In this document: piece by piece, positions 38,510-48,440 of the stretch
How positions within the stretch are numbered: the first letter of the stretch is position 1
Layout of the letters: the number at the start of each line of letters is the position of its first letter
NCBI RefSeq assembly: GCF_000814765.1
Contig: NZ_JWIC01000007.1
Location: forward strand, 1,032,500 to 1,096,499
Length of the DNA: 64,000 bases
Reading direction: 5' to 3'
Source of the DNA: Pseudoalteromonas luteoviolacea
GTDB lineage: Bacteria; Pseudomonadota; Gammaproteobacteria; Enterobacterales; Alteromonadaceae
The notes under the pieces: generated by a model
Seen by the model: only the letters and a program-made list of their open reading frames with translations
Database searches by the model: none
What the model was told of the DNA's origin: nothing
Program-made: the position numbers and the translations under genes

Positions 38510-38817
38510 GCTAACTAAATTGGCACCTTATGATAATTATCTAGCCTGAATGAGGCATTATGTTACGTGTTGACTATATTAATCTGTGTACCTAAATTAC
38601 CGATTCTACAGCTTTTACAAACAATTACCATATCTCAAAGTTTAAGGTGTTTCAAAAGAAAAGCTGAAGGCCTATGCAAATAGTCTTCAGCTCAAATCTC
38701 CTGGGCAGGAGTGGCTTTCCTTTGCCGGTGTCGCGTTGATTACAACGAACTTTATGTAGACCTCAACATGCTTTAAGAACAAAATACTTGTTTGGCATGT
38801 TGAGGCGGGGCTTTATA
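38510..38817. other. Intergenic region with two hairpins
   Basis: It holds the promoter of the Sel1-TonB gene and the end of the receptor transcript at 38818. Two inverted repeats are visible: 38662-38669 with 38685-38692 (AGCTGAAG) and a perfect 11-base pair 38761-38771 with 38795-38805 (CCTCAACATGC, 23-base loop). The second lies about 13 bases beyond the receptor stop codon but has no T-run, so its role as terminator is uncertain. Confidence 0.45.
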
Positions 38818-41385
38818 TTAAAAATTAAAACGAACTCCGGCTACAAAGCGTCTACCGTCGGCATACACACCTGTTAGCGCTTGTTCGACGCCCTCTTCCT
38901 GATAACTAAATGTATGTTCATCAGTCAAATTGATGGCTTCCAGCACAACAGAGATGTTTTCATTAATGTTGTATGTCAGATTGGCATCGATCTGACCATA
39001 AGCATCAATGTAACCAGGCCAATCATTACCTGAGTCGTAACCTGAGCGGTGGTTGTAAGAAATACGACCGCTGAGTGTCTCATTTTCGTAGTATGCACTT
39101 AAATTGACGGTGTGCTCAGAGTTTCCAGGGATAGTAACATCGTTGCCATCTTTGTCTTTGGCTTCACCATCAACATAAGTGTAGTTTGCAGAGACACCGA
39201 AGCCTTCAAATAACTCTTGCTGGTAGCCAAACTCTAAACCTTGAATTTGACCAGCACGGCCATTAGAAGGGCGGCTTATCCGGATTGGTGTATTTTCGTG
39301 TATTTCAAGTGCTGGCGTACTGTCTAAGAAAGATTGGATATCTTTATAGAAGAATACGGCTGAAAATATGCCTGCTTCATTAAAGTACCACTCAATACCA
39401 GTGTCGAATTGTGTTGCACGGAACGGGTCTATATCTGGGTTACCGCCCGTACCTGTTTGAGTTTCAACGTTATAGGAAGTTGAAGCAGTCATACTTGCAT
39501 AGTCTGGGCGTGACATAACTCGGGCAGCACTGAAGCGCATCAGTAAGTCATCGCTCAAATCAATCGCAAGGTTGATACTTGGTAAAATATCGAAGTAGTC
39601 TTTGTCTTGTGTAGTCCAGACTTCAGCACCCGTTGCACCAGCAAATGCAGAAGACTCCTGTTTGGTTTGTACTAGCCTCACACCTAAGTTACCACGCATG
39701 CCATCTGCATCTATGGTGGTTTTAACATAACCTGCTAATATTTTTTCTTGAATATCAAATGTACTGGCTTTTAAGACCGTGTAATTCCATGCTAGTGCAT
39801 CACCGTCCTGTCGTACCTTATCTGAGTCGGTGATGGCATATGCGCGAAGCGTACCAGACGATCCTAAACCAGACAGGTAGTCGCTTGGCATAGCGAGCGA
39901 GTAATCAGCAAGGCTCCAATTGAGATCTGTGCGTGCAGTGGTGGTGTTTTTGGTATTGAACCGGCTGTGGTCTCTGTATTTAACCCCCATTTTGATTTCA
40001 CTGAATACGGCGACATCAATGGGGCGTTTGAAGTCAGCTTGGAAATAGCTTTCTTCATCTTTGGCGTCATTATTGTCGTAACGCAAAAAGCCGAGGTTCC
40101 ACTTTGTGCCGTCTTTAGGGTCGGCACCATAAGACGTTCTAACATCTTCAATGTGGGATGTATCAAAAGAGTGCACATAGTTGCCAACCCAGCCGACAGA
40201 GCGATCAGCTTGTGAGCCACCTGACCCCTCGGTATAGCCTAGCTGATAACTAGATTGCCAAAGTTCTCCTTCATGCTCAACTTTCAAGTCGTACGCTTTT
40301 GTTTTAAGTTTCGAATTTCTAACCTTGGTTTCATTTAGAATGTTCGTACTGTTAGGTGATAACCCCATGGTGCCACCAACAACCATTTTACCCACTTTAC
40401 TCTGGTCTATGATCGTGATGTCTGTGTATTGAGAATCGCCACGTTCAGGCAACCAAAGGAAGTTTTGGTTTTCGTTATCAGCATTGAGTGTTGAATCTAA
40501 TAGGTTAAATGAAATATCTGTCGCATCACTAGGGCGATATTGTAATGCCAGTGTGATCCCTGTTCTGACACGTTCTTGAGAAAACATCGCTGAGCCACCG
40601 CCGCCTGGGCTGTAAACATCTTCATGAACGGTTCCATCCGCCATCGTGATATCTCTATCAGTCCAGCTCCATGCTTCAATGCCGTCACGACGAAGGTTTC
40701 TTTCTTGTCTGATCACAGAGACCAGTGCGCCGAATGTTTCATCGTCGTTCTTAAAGTTATACATAATAGAAGCTTGAGGGTCAGTTTTACCTGAAACTTC
40801 GCTATGTTGGGCTAACAGTGAACCTGCGATTTTATTGGCTTCTAGATCTAGCGGCTTTCTAGTTCTTACAATGATGGTGCCGCCAATTGAGCCCTCATCA
40901 ATATCGGCTTCTGGTGATTTATAAACTTCAAGACCTGATACGATTTCTGATGGAAGCATTGTGTAGTTGAATCCTCGGCTTGCGGCAGAGTTTGTCCACC
41001 AATCCGTTGAACCAACCGCTTGGCCATTTAATAATGTACGGTTTTGACTTTCACTGGTGCCTCGGATACTGACTCTTTCACCTTCACCGAAATTACGTGT
41101 TAACGATACACCAGTAATGCGTTGAAGTGATTCAGCCACATTTTGATCTGGGAATTTACCAATGTCTTCGGCAGTAACGGCATCAACAATTGAGTCTGCA
41201 TATCGTTTTGTATTTAAAGATTTCACCACGCTGCCGCGAATACCACGAACTTGAATCACTTCGACTTCTTTTTGATTCGAAACAGCGCTGTCATTTTGTG
41301 CAAATGCGTATGGTGAAAAATATAAAGTTGAACTCATTAATGCTGAACTCACAGCGAGCGACAACTTATTCTTATTGTTAAACAT
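38818..41385 (-). CDS. TonB-dependent outer membrane receptor, paralogue of the one at 31029
   Basis: An 855-residue receptor: signal peptide (about 1-29), plug (about 50-170; DIGKFPDQNVAESLQRITGV, GEGERVSIRGTSESQNRTLL, LEVYKSPEADIDEGSIGG) and barrel ending in Phe (FVAGVRFNF). Plug and barrel blocks match the receptor at 31029 closely (for example SADWWISSLPSRGFNFTLLP against STDWWTNSAASRGFNYTMLP), so one is a duplicate of the other. An SVVKSLNTKRYADSIVDAV segment forms the TonB-box-near region. Imported substrate unknown. A long AT-rich upstream region contains a 26-base perfect palindrome. Confidence 0.95.
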   Translation of the reverse strand: MFNNKNKLSLAVSSALMSSTLYFSPYAFAQNDSAVSNQKEVEVIQVRGIRGSVVKSLNTKRYADSIVDAVTAEDIGKFPDQNVAESLQRITGVSLTRNFGEGERVSIRGTSESQNRTLLNGQAVGSTDWWTNSAASRGFNYTMLPSEIVSGLEVYKSPEADIDEGSIGGTIIVRTRKPLDLEANKIAGSLLAQHSEVSGKTDPQASIMYNFKNDDETFGALVSVIRQERNLRRDGIEAWSWTDRDITMADGTVHEDVYSPGGGGSAMFSQERVRTGITLALQYRPSDATDISFNLLDSTLNADNENQNFLWLPERGDSQYTDITIIDQSKVGKMVVGGTMGLSPNSTNILNETKVRNSKLKTKAYDLKVEHEGELWQSSYQLGYTEGSGGSQADRSVGWVGNYVHSFDTSHIEDVRTSYGADPKDGTKWNLGFLRYDNNDAKDEESYFQADFKRPIDVAVFSEIKMGVKYRDHSRFNTKNTTTARTDLNWSLADYSLAMPSDYLSGLGSSGTLRAYAITDSDKVRQDGDALAWNYTVLKASTFDIQEKILAGYVKTTIDADGMRGNLGVRLVQTKQESSAFAGATGAEVWTTQDKDYFDILPSINLAIDLSDDLLMRFSAARVMSRPDYASMTASTSYNVETQTGTGGNPDIDPFRATQFDTGIEWYFNEAGIFSAVFFYKDIQSFLDSTPALEIHENTPIRISRPSNGRAGQIQGLEFGYQQELFEGFGVSANYTYVDGEAKDKDGNDVTIPGNSEHTVNLSAYYENETLSGRISYNHRSGYDSGNDWPGYIDAYGQIDANLTYNINENISVVLEAINLTDEHTFSYQEEGVEQALTGVYADGRRFVAGVRFNF

Positions 41386-41964
41386 GATACCAATCCCCTT
41401 GGATGAAAAATGAACGTAATCACTTAAATGTAATTTTGTGCACTAAGGATTTAACATCATGTCTAGTTGTTAAATCTTGAATGTAGATTAAAAGTTATGA
41501 ATTTTACTTTTATTTCCATATGTTTTTATAAGTAATTGTAAATTATGCATAAAAATATATTTTTATGCATTTTTAATTCTAATGGGTAAATTTACCTGAA
41601 GAATAATGTTATTAATTTTGTTTACATTCACAACTTGTGATACTTGAAATTTAAACTTTCCTTATATTTTGAAGTAACGAGCACTTTTTCTAAGGGGTTA
41701 ATAAGACCATCAATGATTATGAAGAGTTATATGCTTGATCGAAATATAGTGTTTTGCTTGGCGTACATTTAGTCCAGTCGTGTACTTTGTGGGGGGGAGG
41801 TGTTCGCGGTGTTAGCTGCGCTATTGTTATTAGTTATCTGTCATCTAAGGTGGGATTTAGTAGAGTATATGTTTTGCAAGCAGGGCTGCTATTGTGAATA
41901 GTGAAGTTGGGCTAAGGCTGACTACGTGAAAAGCCCCCCATGATTTAGGGGGCTTAACAATAGA
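41386..41964. promoter_or_regulatory. Long upstream region of the TonB receptor gene with a 26-base palindrome (41545-41570)
   Basis: The 579-base gap has no gene. The perfect palindrome at 41545-41570 has half-site ATGCATAAAAATA followed by its complement, without spacer, 160 bases upstream of the receptor start. It could be an operator or a DNA-bending site; as an RNA hairpin it would be weak in GC. The gap also holds the terminator of the ThrE-type gene at 41931-41955. Confidence 0.45.
41927..41957 (-). terminator. Terminator of the ThrE-type exporter gene
   Basis: AAGCCCCC, nine-base loop, GGGGGCTT (41931-41955), ending in TTTT on the minus strand, just past the stop of the gene at 41965. 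Confidence 0.8.
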
Positions 41965-43233
41965 TCATAAACTCTTTTTGGGTGGTAGCGTGACGTTTGC
42001 GAAAATGAGTCCTGCAACAAGAGACATAAAAATTAAAAAAGTTTGTTGCCCAATGTGATCTGCCATAACAAAGCTTTGCCCTTCAATCAAAGAGTTTAAG
42101 CCAATATAGGTTTTGGAACCTGGTACAAGGACAATCAGCCCCTTCATGGTTACGATAGACGCTGGCGCATTTTCGACGCGATTAAATATGTTACTGAAAA
42201 TACCAACGGCAAATGCTCCTGCAAACGTCCCTAGCGCATAGTCAAAATAAATTGCGGCGCTGACAGAAACGGCATAGGCAATAAACCCTGATGTTATACA
42301 CCAAGGGACATGCTTCAGTTTGGTTTTGAAAATTACAACAAGGCTGATACAAAGTAAAAATACTGCAAGCCAAGCAGTCCATTTTGGCAGTGGATCTGGT
42401 TGTACAAAGTCGACTTGCCCAAATACATAAAAACCAATGCTAATACCTAAAAACGCGCCAAAATAAAGCTTGAACAACAGCATAAAAGCATCCATAACTC
42501 TGGCTGTACCTGATACCAAATGGCGCGCTGAGAGTTCTGCGAACCCTAATGCCAATGCCAGTCCCGGTATAAATACGATGATCGCAGATAAAACGACTAG
42601 ACGGATGTTGAGCTGTGGGTCTAAATAAGCTGACACGGCGCACGCTGCAAATGCAGAGGCAATGGCCACCATAGGTTCAAGCATGTGAGTGACACGTTTG
42701 GAGTGCTCTGACCATAAGATGAATAAGTAAACCAAGATCGAGATGATGCCGGACCATATCACATCACTCCAGCTTGTACCCATGAGCATAGCAAAAGCAC
42801 CACCTGACACCGCAAAAGCTAAAGCCATTTGCCATCTTGTGTATGGGGAATCAGCATTTTGAATTTGATCGAGGTTTTCGTCCGCTTCTGCGATTGTTAA
42901 TTCACCGGCGAGCATTTTATTTACGACATCATCGGTATTAGCAAGTGAACCTAGGTCGTGGTCTCCAGGCTCAACCCTTGCAACGTGGGTATATTCCTCT
43001 TCGTGCCCGTCTGTCCAAATAACAAACGTCACTGACGTTGGTGACATAACAAAAGAAGATTTTAAACCAAGGTGTGTGGCAACTTCCATCAAATGGGCTT
43101 CTAAACGAAAAGCAGGGGTGCCGTATTGATGAAGCATTTTGCCAAGCTTTACAATAAACTTGCGCTTTTGGGTAAACGTAGCTGAGTTCAACTGTGCAAT
43201 ACCTAATAGTTGAGAGGTTGAGGGCGAGCCCAT
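41965..43233 (-). CDS. Threonine/serine exporter family protein (ThrE-like)
   Basis: A 422-residue membrane protein. The N-terminal about 120 residues form the cytosolic ThrE (DUF1212) domain (KLGKMLHQYGTPAFRLEAHL, VTFVIWTDG, ADENLDQI), followed by about ten membrane segments in two halves, the second being the ThrE_2 (DUF3815) half (ASIVTMKGLIVLVPGSKTYI). It exports threonine, serine or small peptides by proton-motive force in characterised actinobacterial relatives. It is a single gene with its own terminator. Confidence 0.92.
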   Translation of the reverse strand: MGSPSTSQLLGIAQLNSATFTQKRKFIVKLGKMLHQYGTPAFRLEAHLMEVATHLGLKSSFVMSPTSVTFVIWTDGHEEEYTHVARVEPGDHDLGSLANTDDVVNKMLAGELTIAEADENLDQIQNADSPYTRWQMALAFAVSGGAFAMLMGTSWSDVIWSGIISILVYLFILWSEHSKRVTHMLEPMVAIASAFAACAVSAYLDPQLNIRLVVLSAIIVFIPGLALALGFAELSARHLVSGTARVMDAFMLLFKLYFGAFLGISIGFYVFGQVDFVQPDPLPKWTAWLAVFLLCISLVVIFKTKLKHVPWCITSGFIAYAVSVSAAIYFDYALGTFAGAFAVGIFSNIFNRVENAPASIVTMKGLIVLVPGSKTYIGLNSLIEGQSFVMADHIGQQTFLIFMSLVAGLIFANVTLPPKKSL

Positions 43234-43472
43234 ACATTTAAGTGTTGTTCACTTAAATCCCAAATTACAGTAACTTATAGTACAGCTCAATTATGTTGTA
43301 ATTTTGAAGTCTCAACTGCATGCGCTGAGATTAAAAAAACCTTCAAAAACCAGTATACACATAGTTTGCGGCGTAATTAGCGCTTAAGCACGATAAGAAA
43401 CCAATTCAGTATTCATTTCTATAAAACTAATAATAAGTTACGCCGCGCATTCTAACCAGTTTTGTCTTATTT

Positions 43473-44708
43473 TCAACGCATTTTGTTTGCGTTTTTTTCT
43501 TCAATCCACTGAGACATATACTGGGTACTACGTAAAGTGTGGTGTTTAAGCATTTGCCCATAAAAGTTTTGTGTTCGATGAGCCGCTAAATTGTTTTGAA
43601 TATTGGATATTTTGTTTAATAAACGGGTACTTAAAGTATCTTTGTTGTATCTGTCATGCAAAATATTTAGGCCATTTTGTTGTGCTTGCTTGAATGCGGC
43701 TTGATCTTTATAAAGTGCGACGGCTGCTGCAACAAACTCTTCATCGCTAGTTGTAATTTTTCCGTGCCACGGAAGCGTTCCATGCATACCTTCAGCCCCG
43801 ATCTCAGTTGTAACGCAAGGGGTTTGAGTGAGCATCGCTTCTAATAATTTACCTTTGATACCAGCGCCAAACCTAATAGGCGATAAACATATTCGACTTG
43901 CTTTCATCACCTCTATGGCATCTTCAGCCCAACCCTTAACTAAAAAACCTGTTTTGGGGTTGTTGAGAGCCGTAGCCTTTTTCGGGGGGTAAGAGCCATA
44001 GATATGTAACTGCGCTTCAGGGAGCTGCTTTTTGATTGCAGGCCAGAGCTTTTGCAAGTGCAATACAGAGTCCCAGTTGGGTGCATGACGAAAGTTACCA
44101 ATGGTCATAAAATGTGCACGTTCATCAAATGTAGGTAACATAGAAGGCAGTGATTTTAAGTCAACTAAGAATGGCAAGTGGAGCAGTAGGTCAGTGCGTA
44201 TGTTGAAAGTTGATTGTAACAGCTCTAGTTCATAATCAGAGATAATAAGAGATAAGTCACATCGTAAAATAGCGGCAATTTCTCTTTTTGCTAATTCGCT
44301 ATCTAATAACTGATCCGTATTAAAGTCAACGTTGGCTTTTAAGGCTGCATGCCTTGCTCCTCTGAGGCTCTGTAAATCCTCTGTATCTAGGATCTTCAAA
44401 GCATGCGGTGCAAACTTATCAACTCGCCAGCCAAATTGCTCTTCCATCATAAAACGGTCAAACATAACAATATCTGGGCTCAGCGCTTCAATATAACTGT
44501 CAAAGCTGCTGCAATTGAGCGCAATTTGTTTGCTTGAAATGCCATAGTCAGGCAGGTGTATCATGTGTTCAGTCTGTTGCGCAGGGCTTGCAAACTCTAC
44601 TTGCCAGCCTTGTGATGTAAATAACTGCAGCAAGGAAAGCATATGCATGCCAGCAGCCGATGAATTTGGCTCAGGCCATACATAGCCAATAACTAAAACT
44701 TTATTCAT
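43473..44708 (-). CDS. Glycosyltransferase, GT4-like (GT-B fold)
   Basis: A 411-residue cytosolic protein with an N-terminal Rossmann start (VLVIGYVWPEPNSSAAGMHM) and a C-terminal nucleotide-sugar domain (MTIGNFRHAPNWDSV, LHIYGSYPP, GAGIKGKLLEAMLTQTPCVT with the conserved acidic region). It starts directly after the LacI gene stop (no gap), so the two form an operon. It would transfer a sugar to an unknown acceptor, perhaps a glycan or glycolipid. Confidence 0.85.
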   Translation of the reverse strand: MNKVLVIGYVWPEPNSSAAGMHMLSLLQLFTSQGWQVEFASPAQQTEHMIHLPDYGISSKQIALNCSSFDSYIEALSPDIVMFDRFMMEEQFGWRVDKFAPHALKILDTEDLQSLRGARHAALKANVDFNTDQLLDSELAKREIAAILRCDLSLIISDYELELLQSTFNIRTDLLLHLPFLVDLKSLPSMLPTFDERAHFMTIGNFRHAPNWDSVLHLQKLWPAIKKQLPEAQLHIYGSYPPKKATALNNPKTGFLVKGWAEDAIEVMKASRICLSPIRFGAGIKGKLLEAMLTQTPCVTTEIGAEGMHGTLPWHGKITTSDEEFVAAAVALYKDQAAFKQAQQNGLNILHDRYNKDTLSTRLLNKISNIQNNLAAHRTQNFYGQMLKHHTLRSTQYMSQWIEEKNANKMR

Positions 44709-45722
44709 TTATGATGAAGATTCTCGAATTTGTAAAGAAATATCTACCAGTGTTCTCACTGGAGGTTGGGATTGGTTGAGGATTTCACTCAGGGCTTGGC
44801 AAGTTCGTTTACCTATATCATTGGCATCAATACGAACTGATGATAGTGCAGGGCGCATTAAACGAGAGTCTGCAAGATCATCAAAGCCGATGACTTTTAC
44901 ATCTTTTCCGGGGGTTAAATTATGCTCTCGCATAGCTTCCATCACCCCATATGCTATGACATCACTAAAACACACCACAGCTTGAATATCAGGCTTCGTA
45001 CGATAGATCTCATGAAATGCATCTCTGCCACCCTGACGGTTAGTGGGTGCCATAATTTCATATGATTTGACTGGTGTAGCGTGTGCAGATAAGGCAGAGC
45101 GAAAACCGCTTAAACGTTCATGATAATCGGATATTTCCTCAGTGCCGCCTAAAAAAGCTAAAGAGGTCAGGCCTTTATTAAGAAGGTGTTCTGTCGCTAA
45201 ATGCGTCCCTTTTTGGTTATCCGGCAAAATACAGGGCGCATCTGCAAATTGTATTTCACGCATGATATTGATGACAGGAAAACCTGATGATACAAGTTGG
45301 TTGACCCATTCTTTAGTTGTACCTGGTGCTGGGACCATCACAAACGCAGACACATTGTACTCTTTCAATGTGTTTACCACTTGTTGCTGACGTTTAAAGT
45401 CTTCACCGGTATTAACTAGCATTGGCACCATGCCCAGCGCGTAAATGTGCTTTTCAAGACCGACAGCAAGCTGAGCTGAATATGGGTTTGTTAAGTCGTT
45501 GATAACGACCGCGACTAAATTTGACTTTTTACTGCGAAGGGCTGCTGCATCTCGGTTGTAGACATACCCAAGCTTCTCAATCGCCTTAAGGACTTTTTCT
45601 TTACTTTTATCGCTTACCTTATCCGAGTGAGTTAATACGAGTGAAACTGTAGATTTGGAAACTTGCGCTTCTTTGGCAACATCAAAAATTGTTATTTTTT
45701 CTGGTTTTTTGTCGTTGTTCAT
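44709..45722 (-). CDS. LacI-family transcriptional repressor
   Basis: A 337-residue regulator: N-terminal HTH (TIFDVAKEAQVSKSTVSLVL, hinge ALRSKKSNLVAVVINDLTNP) and a periplasmic-binding-like sugar-sensing core (to about 330; VIGFDDLADSRLMRPALSSV). Its last codon abuts the glycosyltransferase start, and it is divergent from the S9-like gene at 45897, so it may control both. Effector unknown, probably a sugar or nucleoside. Confidence 0.93.
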   Translation of the reverse strand: MNNDKKPEKITIFDVAKEAQVSKSTVSLVLTHSDKVSDKSKEKVLKAIEKLGYVYNRDAAALRSKKSNLVAVVINDLTNPYSAQLAVGLEKHIYALGMVPMLVNTGEDFKRQQQVVNTLKEYNVSAFVMVPAPGTTKEWVNQLVSSGFPVINIMREIQFADAPCILPDNQKGTHLATEHLLNKGLTSLAFLGGTEEISDYHERLSGFRSALSAHATPVKSYEIMAPTNRQGGRDAFHEIYRTKPDIQAVVCFSDVIAYGVMEAMREHNLTPGKDVKVIGFDDLADSRLMRPALSSVRIDANDIGKRTCQALSEILNQSQPPVRTLVDISLQIRESSS

Positions 45723-45935
45723 AAGTGCCTGATCGCATACGTTGTGCTGATGACGGTTGCATAGTTTAAACCTATCAACTTAAACTCTGCAACTTACAAT
45801 TCAAAAGTCGCGTTACTGTATAAAACAATAGTCTAAAAAACAGCTTTTTGACTGCAAAATGTCTCTAAAATACTGCATTGGTCTGAAAATAAAGATATGA
45901 TGTCCCGTTGTGGCTATTTGATTAGGACTACAGAC

Positions 45936-48410
45936 GTGATAATTATCCGGGCATTAATGCTATTTGTAAGTGCATGTATATTAAGTAATGTTGTTTATGC
46001 AGATGCATCTAGTTATAAGCAACCATCGCCTGAAATTGCAGAATTAATACAACAACATAGTGTTCCCGAAGCGCTTGTAAATGCAAAAGGGAGCTGGATG
46101 GCACTCCTTGAGCTTGCTGAACACACTGGGCACAACACACCAGTAAACACGTTGCTGGGTGTGCAGTATAATCCTATAACGAGCTTACACAGCGATGCGC
46201 CAAGATATTCAGGGCTGTCTTTTAAGCACATTGATACAGGTGCTTTAATTCGCGTCACAAATATACCTCAAGGCCAGATTGTATACCCCGCATGGAGTGC
46301 AAATGGCCGTTATCTCTCGTTTGTTCTTGAAACTAAAACAAGCGCGCATTTGTGGGTGTATGATATAAAGCAGAGAAAGCCTGTGGGCTTATCAAACTTT
46401 CCATTGAACGGGTTTGTAGTGGCAAAACCTTATGAGTGGCTGGCAGATGGCTCAGGGTTAATTGCTAATGTGCGAGTAAATTCTTTGAAAGTCCAGTCTA
46501 GTCCAAAGCAGCCAGCTACAGAATCGAACGGGCCCTTAGTGGTGAACTCAATGGCGCAACCTGCGCCTGAACAAGACAACGTATTCAGTACAAAAAAGCA
46601 TACTCAGTTTATGGAGCTGGCGCTCGGCCAGTTATATAAAGTGCCGCTCAAAGGAAAAGAAGTACCAATTGGTCAGCCTGCTTACTTCAGTGAATTTAAA
46701 TCCTCCCCGGACGCAACAAATTTACTTGTAGCTATGATGGATGTACAAAATCTGTCGCAAATGACAGAGCAAGACTTTGAGCAACAAAATTACAGTGTGT
46801 GGCAGATTTGGGGGATGAGAGGGGCACCCTTGTATGAGGTCTATCGGCCGCAACAGACGCTGTCAGAGCAAGCTCTACTTGCGCAGGCAATTTCGGACCC
46901 TACGGTGAAAAGCCGTTTCCAGTGGCGTGCTGATAAAGGAGCGACTTTGGTATGGGCTCAATCTGACATAGCCTCTGAAAGTGACAGTTTATACAGTATT
47001 TCTGCACCATTTAGACGTGAACCCAGATTGTATGCTGAGGTTGATGGCCGTGTGTCAGAGATAATTTGGGGCGACAATCAACTTGCCTTGATAGTGATCG
47101 ACTTAGGGAATGGAAAAAAAGAATACCGTGCCTTTTCTCCACTGACGCCAGAGCGCGTGCAAATCAAGTTGAATTTATTTGACGATATGGTGGCCAATGA
47201 GCGTCGCGAATTGGTGATGACAAAGAATGACTTGGGTGTACCTGTCGCAAAAGTGGCAGGGGGCAGATACCTCTTTATTAAGGGCAATAAACACAACGAG
47301 GGTGTAGATGTACCATTTTTAGCTCGTTTCGATACGCGAGGCAATCTGCTTACCTTGATATGGCAATCTAGTGCTCCTTATTTTGAGCAAGTGATAGCCC
47401 TCTTGTCGAATGATGGAATGCAATTCGTTACCCGTAAAGAGTCTAAAGACAATCCAACAAATTATTTTTCAAGAAACCTAACATTTGATGTGGTTGAGCA
47501 ACTTACAAAATACCCGCATCCGTATCCCAGTATGCAGGGGATCCGAAAAGAGGAAATGCAATTTGTCGTCGGTGGTGGAAAAAAAATACAAGGGGACTTT
47601 TATCTACCCAACCGCTTTGACCCGAGTTTAGGCCGTATTCCTGTTGTGATTTGGTTGAATCATGACGCAGTGAAAACGAGCAGCCAGCGTGAAAAATCCC
47701 CGTATTTATTTCCAGAATTAAATGCGATGAATGGCGTGCCTTTTGTACATGAAGGGTATGCTGTGCTCAATGTTAAAAATATGCCTGTGCTAAGTGATCT
47801 TCACCAAGGTGAGCAATTTGATAAGTACCTGCGAGATGCTGCCAAGGTGATTGTAGACACTTTGGTATCGCAAGGCATTGCGGATAAAGATAAAATTGCA
47901 ATCGGTGGGCAGGGGCTCGCTGCCACTAATGTACTGAAGTTGCTGACTCAAACAGAATTGTTTGTGACCGGTATCGCACGTAGTGGACTGTATAACCTAA
48001 CACTTGCGCCATTTTTATTTGGTGGTGATGAGCATAGTATGTGGATGGACAAATCAAAATATTTGCTCAACTCTCCATTGTTTTCAGCGCATAATATTCG
48101 TAGTTCAGTACTGTTAGTGCATGGCTATCAAGACCGCATGGAAGGTCGTTTTCCTATTCAGTCTGAACGTATGTTTAGTGCTCTGAATGACTTGGGAAAA
48201 ACCGCAAGATTAGTTTTACTTCCTCATAGTGATCATTCTTTTAGCAATAAGCAAGATTTACTTCATATGCTTTATGAGCAACAACATTGGTTAAAGTTGC
48301 ATTTTGACCCGTTGCCAGAGATTGAGACTGACGAGTTGGTGCCTGAGCACTTGCGCTTTGAGCCAGTCGCTGAAGAGACACAGCCCGAATATCCCTCTCC
48401 TTGGGGATAG
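45936..48410 (+). CDS. S9 prolyl oligopeptidase-like protein lacking the catalytic serine
   Basis: An exported protein of about 824 residues. I prefer GTG 45936, which has AGGA 8 bases upstream and gives a clean signal peptide (IIIRALMLFVSACILSNVVYADA); ATG 45897 in the same frame adds 13 residues. A beta-propeller precedes a C-terminal alpha/beta hydrolase domain of the glutamyl-endopeptidase-like S9 group (GIARSGLYNLTLAPF, LLVHGYQDRMEGRFP, LLPHSDHSF). The Asp and His regions are kept, but the nucleophile elbow, normally GGxSxGA, reads GGQGLAA (47904-47924), with Gly in place of Ser. The rest of the frame is intact, so this looks like a pseudoenzyme. It is divergent from the LacI gene. Confidence 0.88.
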   Translation: MIIIRALMLFVSACILSNVVYADASSYKQPSPEIAELIQQHSVPEALVNAKGSWMALLELAEHTGHNTPVNTLLGVQYNPITSLHSDAPRYSGLSFKHIDTGALIRVTNIPQGQIVYPAWSANGRYLSFVLETKTSAHLWVYDIKQRKPVGLSNFPLNGFVVAKPYEWLADGSGLIANVRVNSLKVQSSPKQPATESNGPLVVNSMAQPAPEQDNVFSTKKHTQFMELALGQLYKVPLKGKEVPIGQPAYFSEFKSSPDATNLLVAMMDVQNLSQMTEQDFEQQNYSVWQIWGMRGAPLYEVYRPQQTLSEQALLAQAISDPTVKSRFQWRADKGATLVWAQSDIASESDSLYSISAPFRREPRLYAEVDGRVSEIIWGDNQLALIVIDLGNGKKEYRAFSPLTPERVQIKLNLFDDMVANERRELVMTKNDLGVPVAKVAGGRYLFIKGNKHNEGVDVPFLARFDTRGNLLTLIWQSSAPYFEQVIALLSNDGMQFVTRKESKDNPTNYFSRNLTFDVVEQLTKYPHPYPSMQGIRKEEMQFVVGGGKKIQGDFYLPNRFDPSLGRIPVVIWLNHDAVKTSSQREKSPYLFPELNAMNGVPFVHEGYAVLNVKNMPVLSDLHQGEQFDKYLRDAAKVIVDTLVSQGIADKDKIAIGGQGLAATNVLKLLTQTELFVTGIARSGLYNLTLAPFLFGGDEHSMWMDKSKYLLNSPLFSAHNIRSSVLLVHGYQDRMEGRFPIQSERMFSALNDLGKTARLVLLPHSDHSFSNKQDLLHMLYEQQHWLKLHFDPLPEIETDELVPEHLRFEPVAEETQPEYPSPWG

Positions 48411-48414
48411 ATAG

Positions 48415-48440
48415 AAAGGCCCCTTTTGTGGGCCTTTAAA
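48415..48440. terminator. Bidirectional terminator between S9-like and rhtA genes
   Basis: AAAGGCCC, seven-base loop, GGGCCTTT (48415-48437) directly after the S9-like stop and ahead of the convergent rhtA end. Confidence 0.8.
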
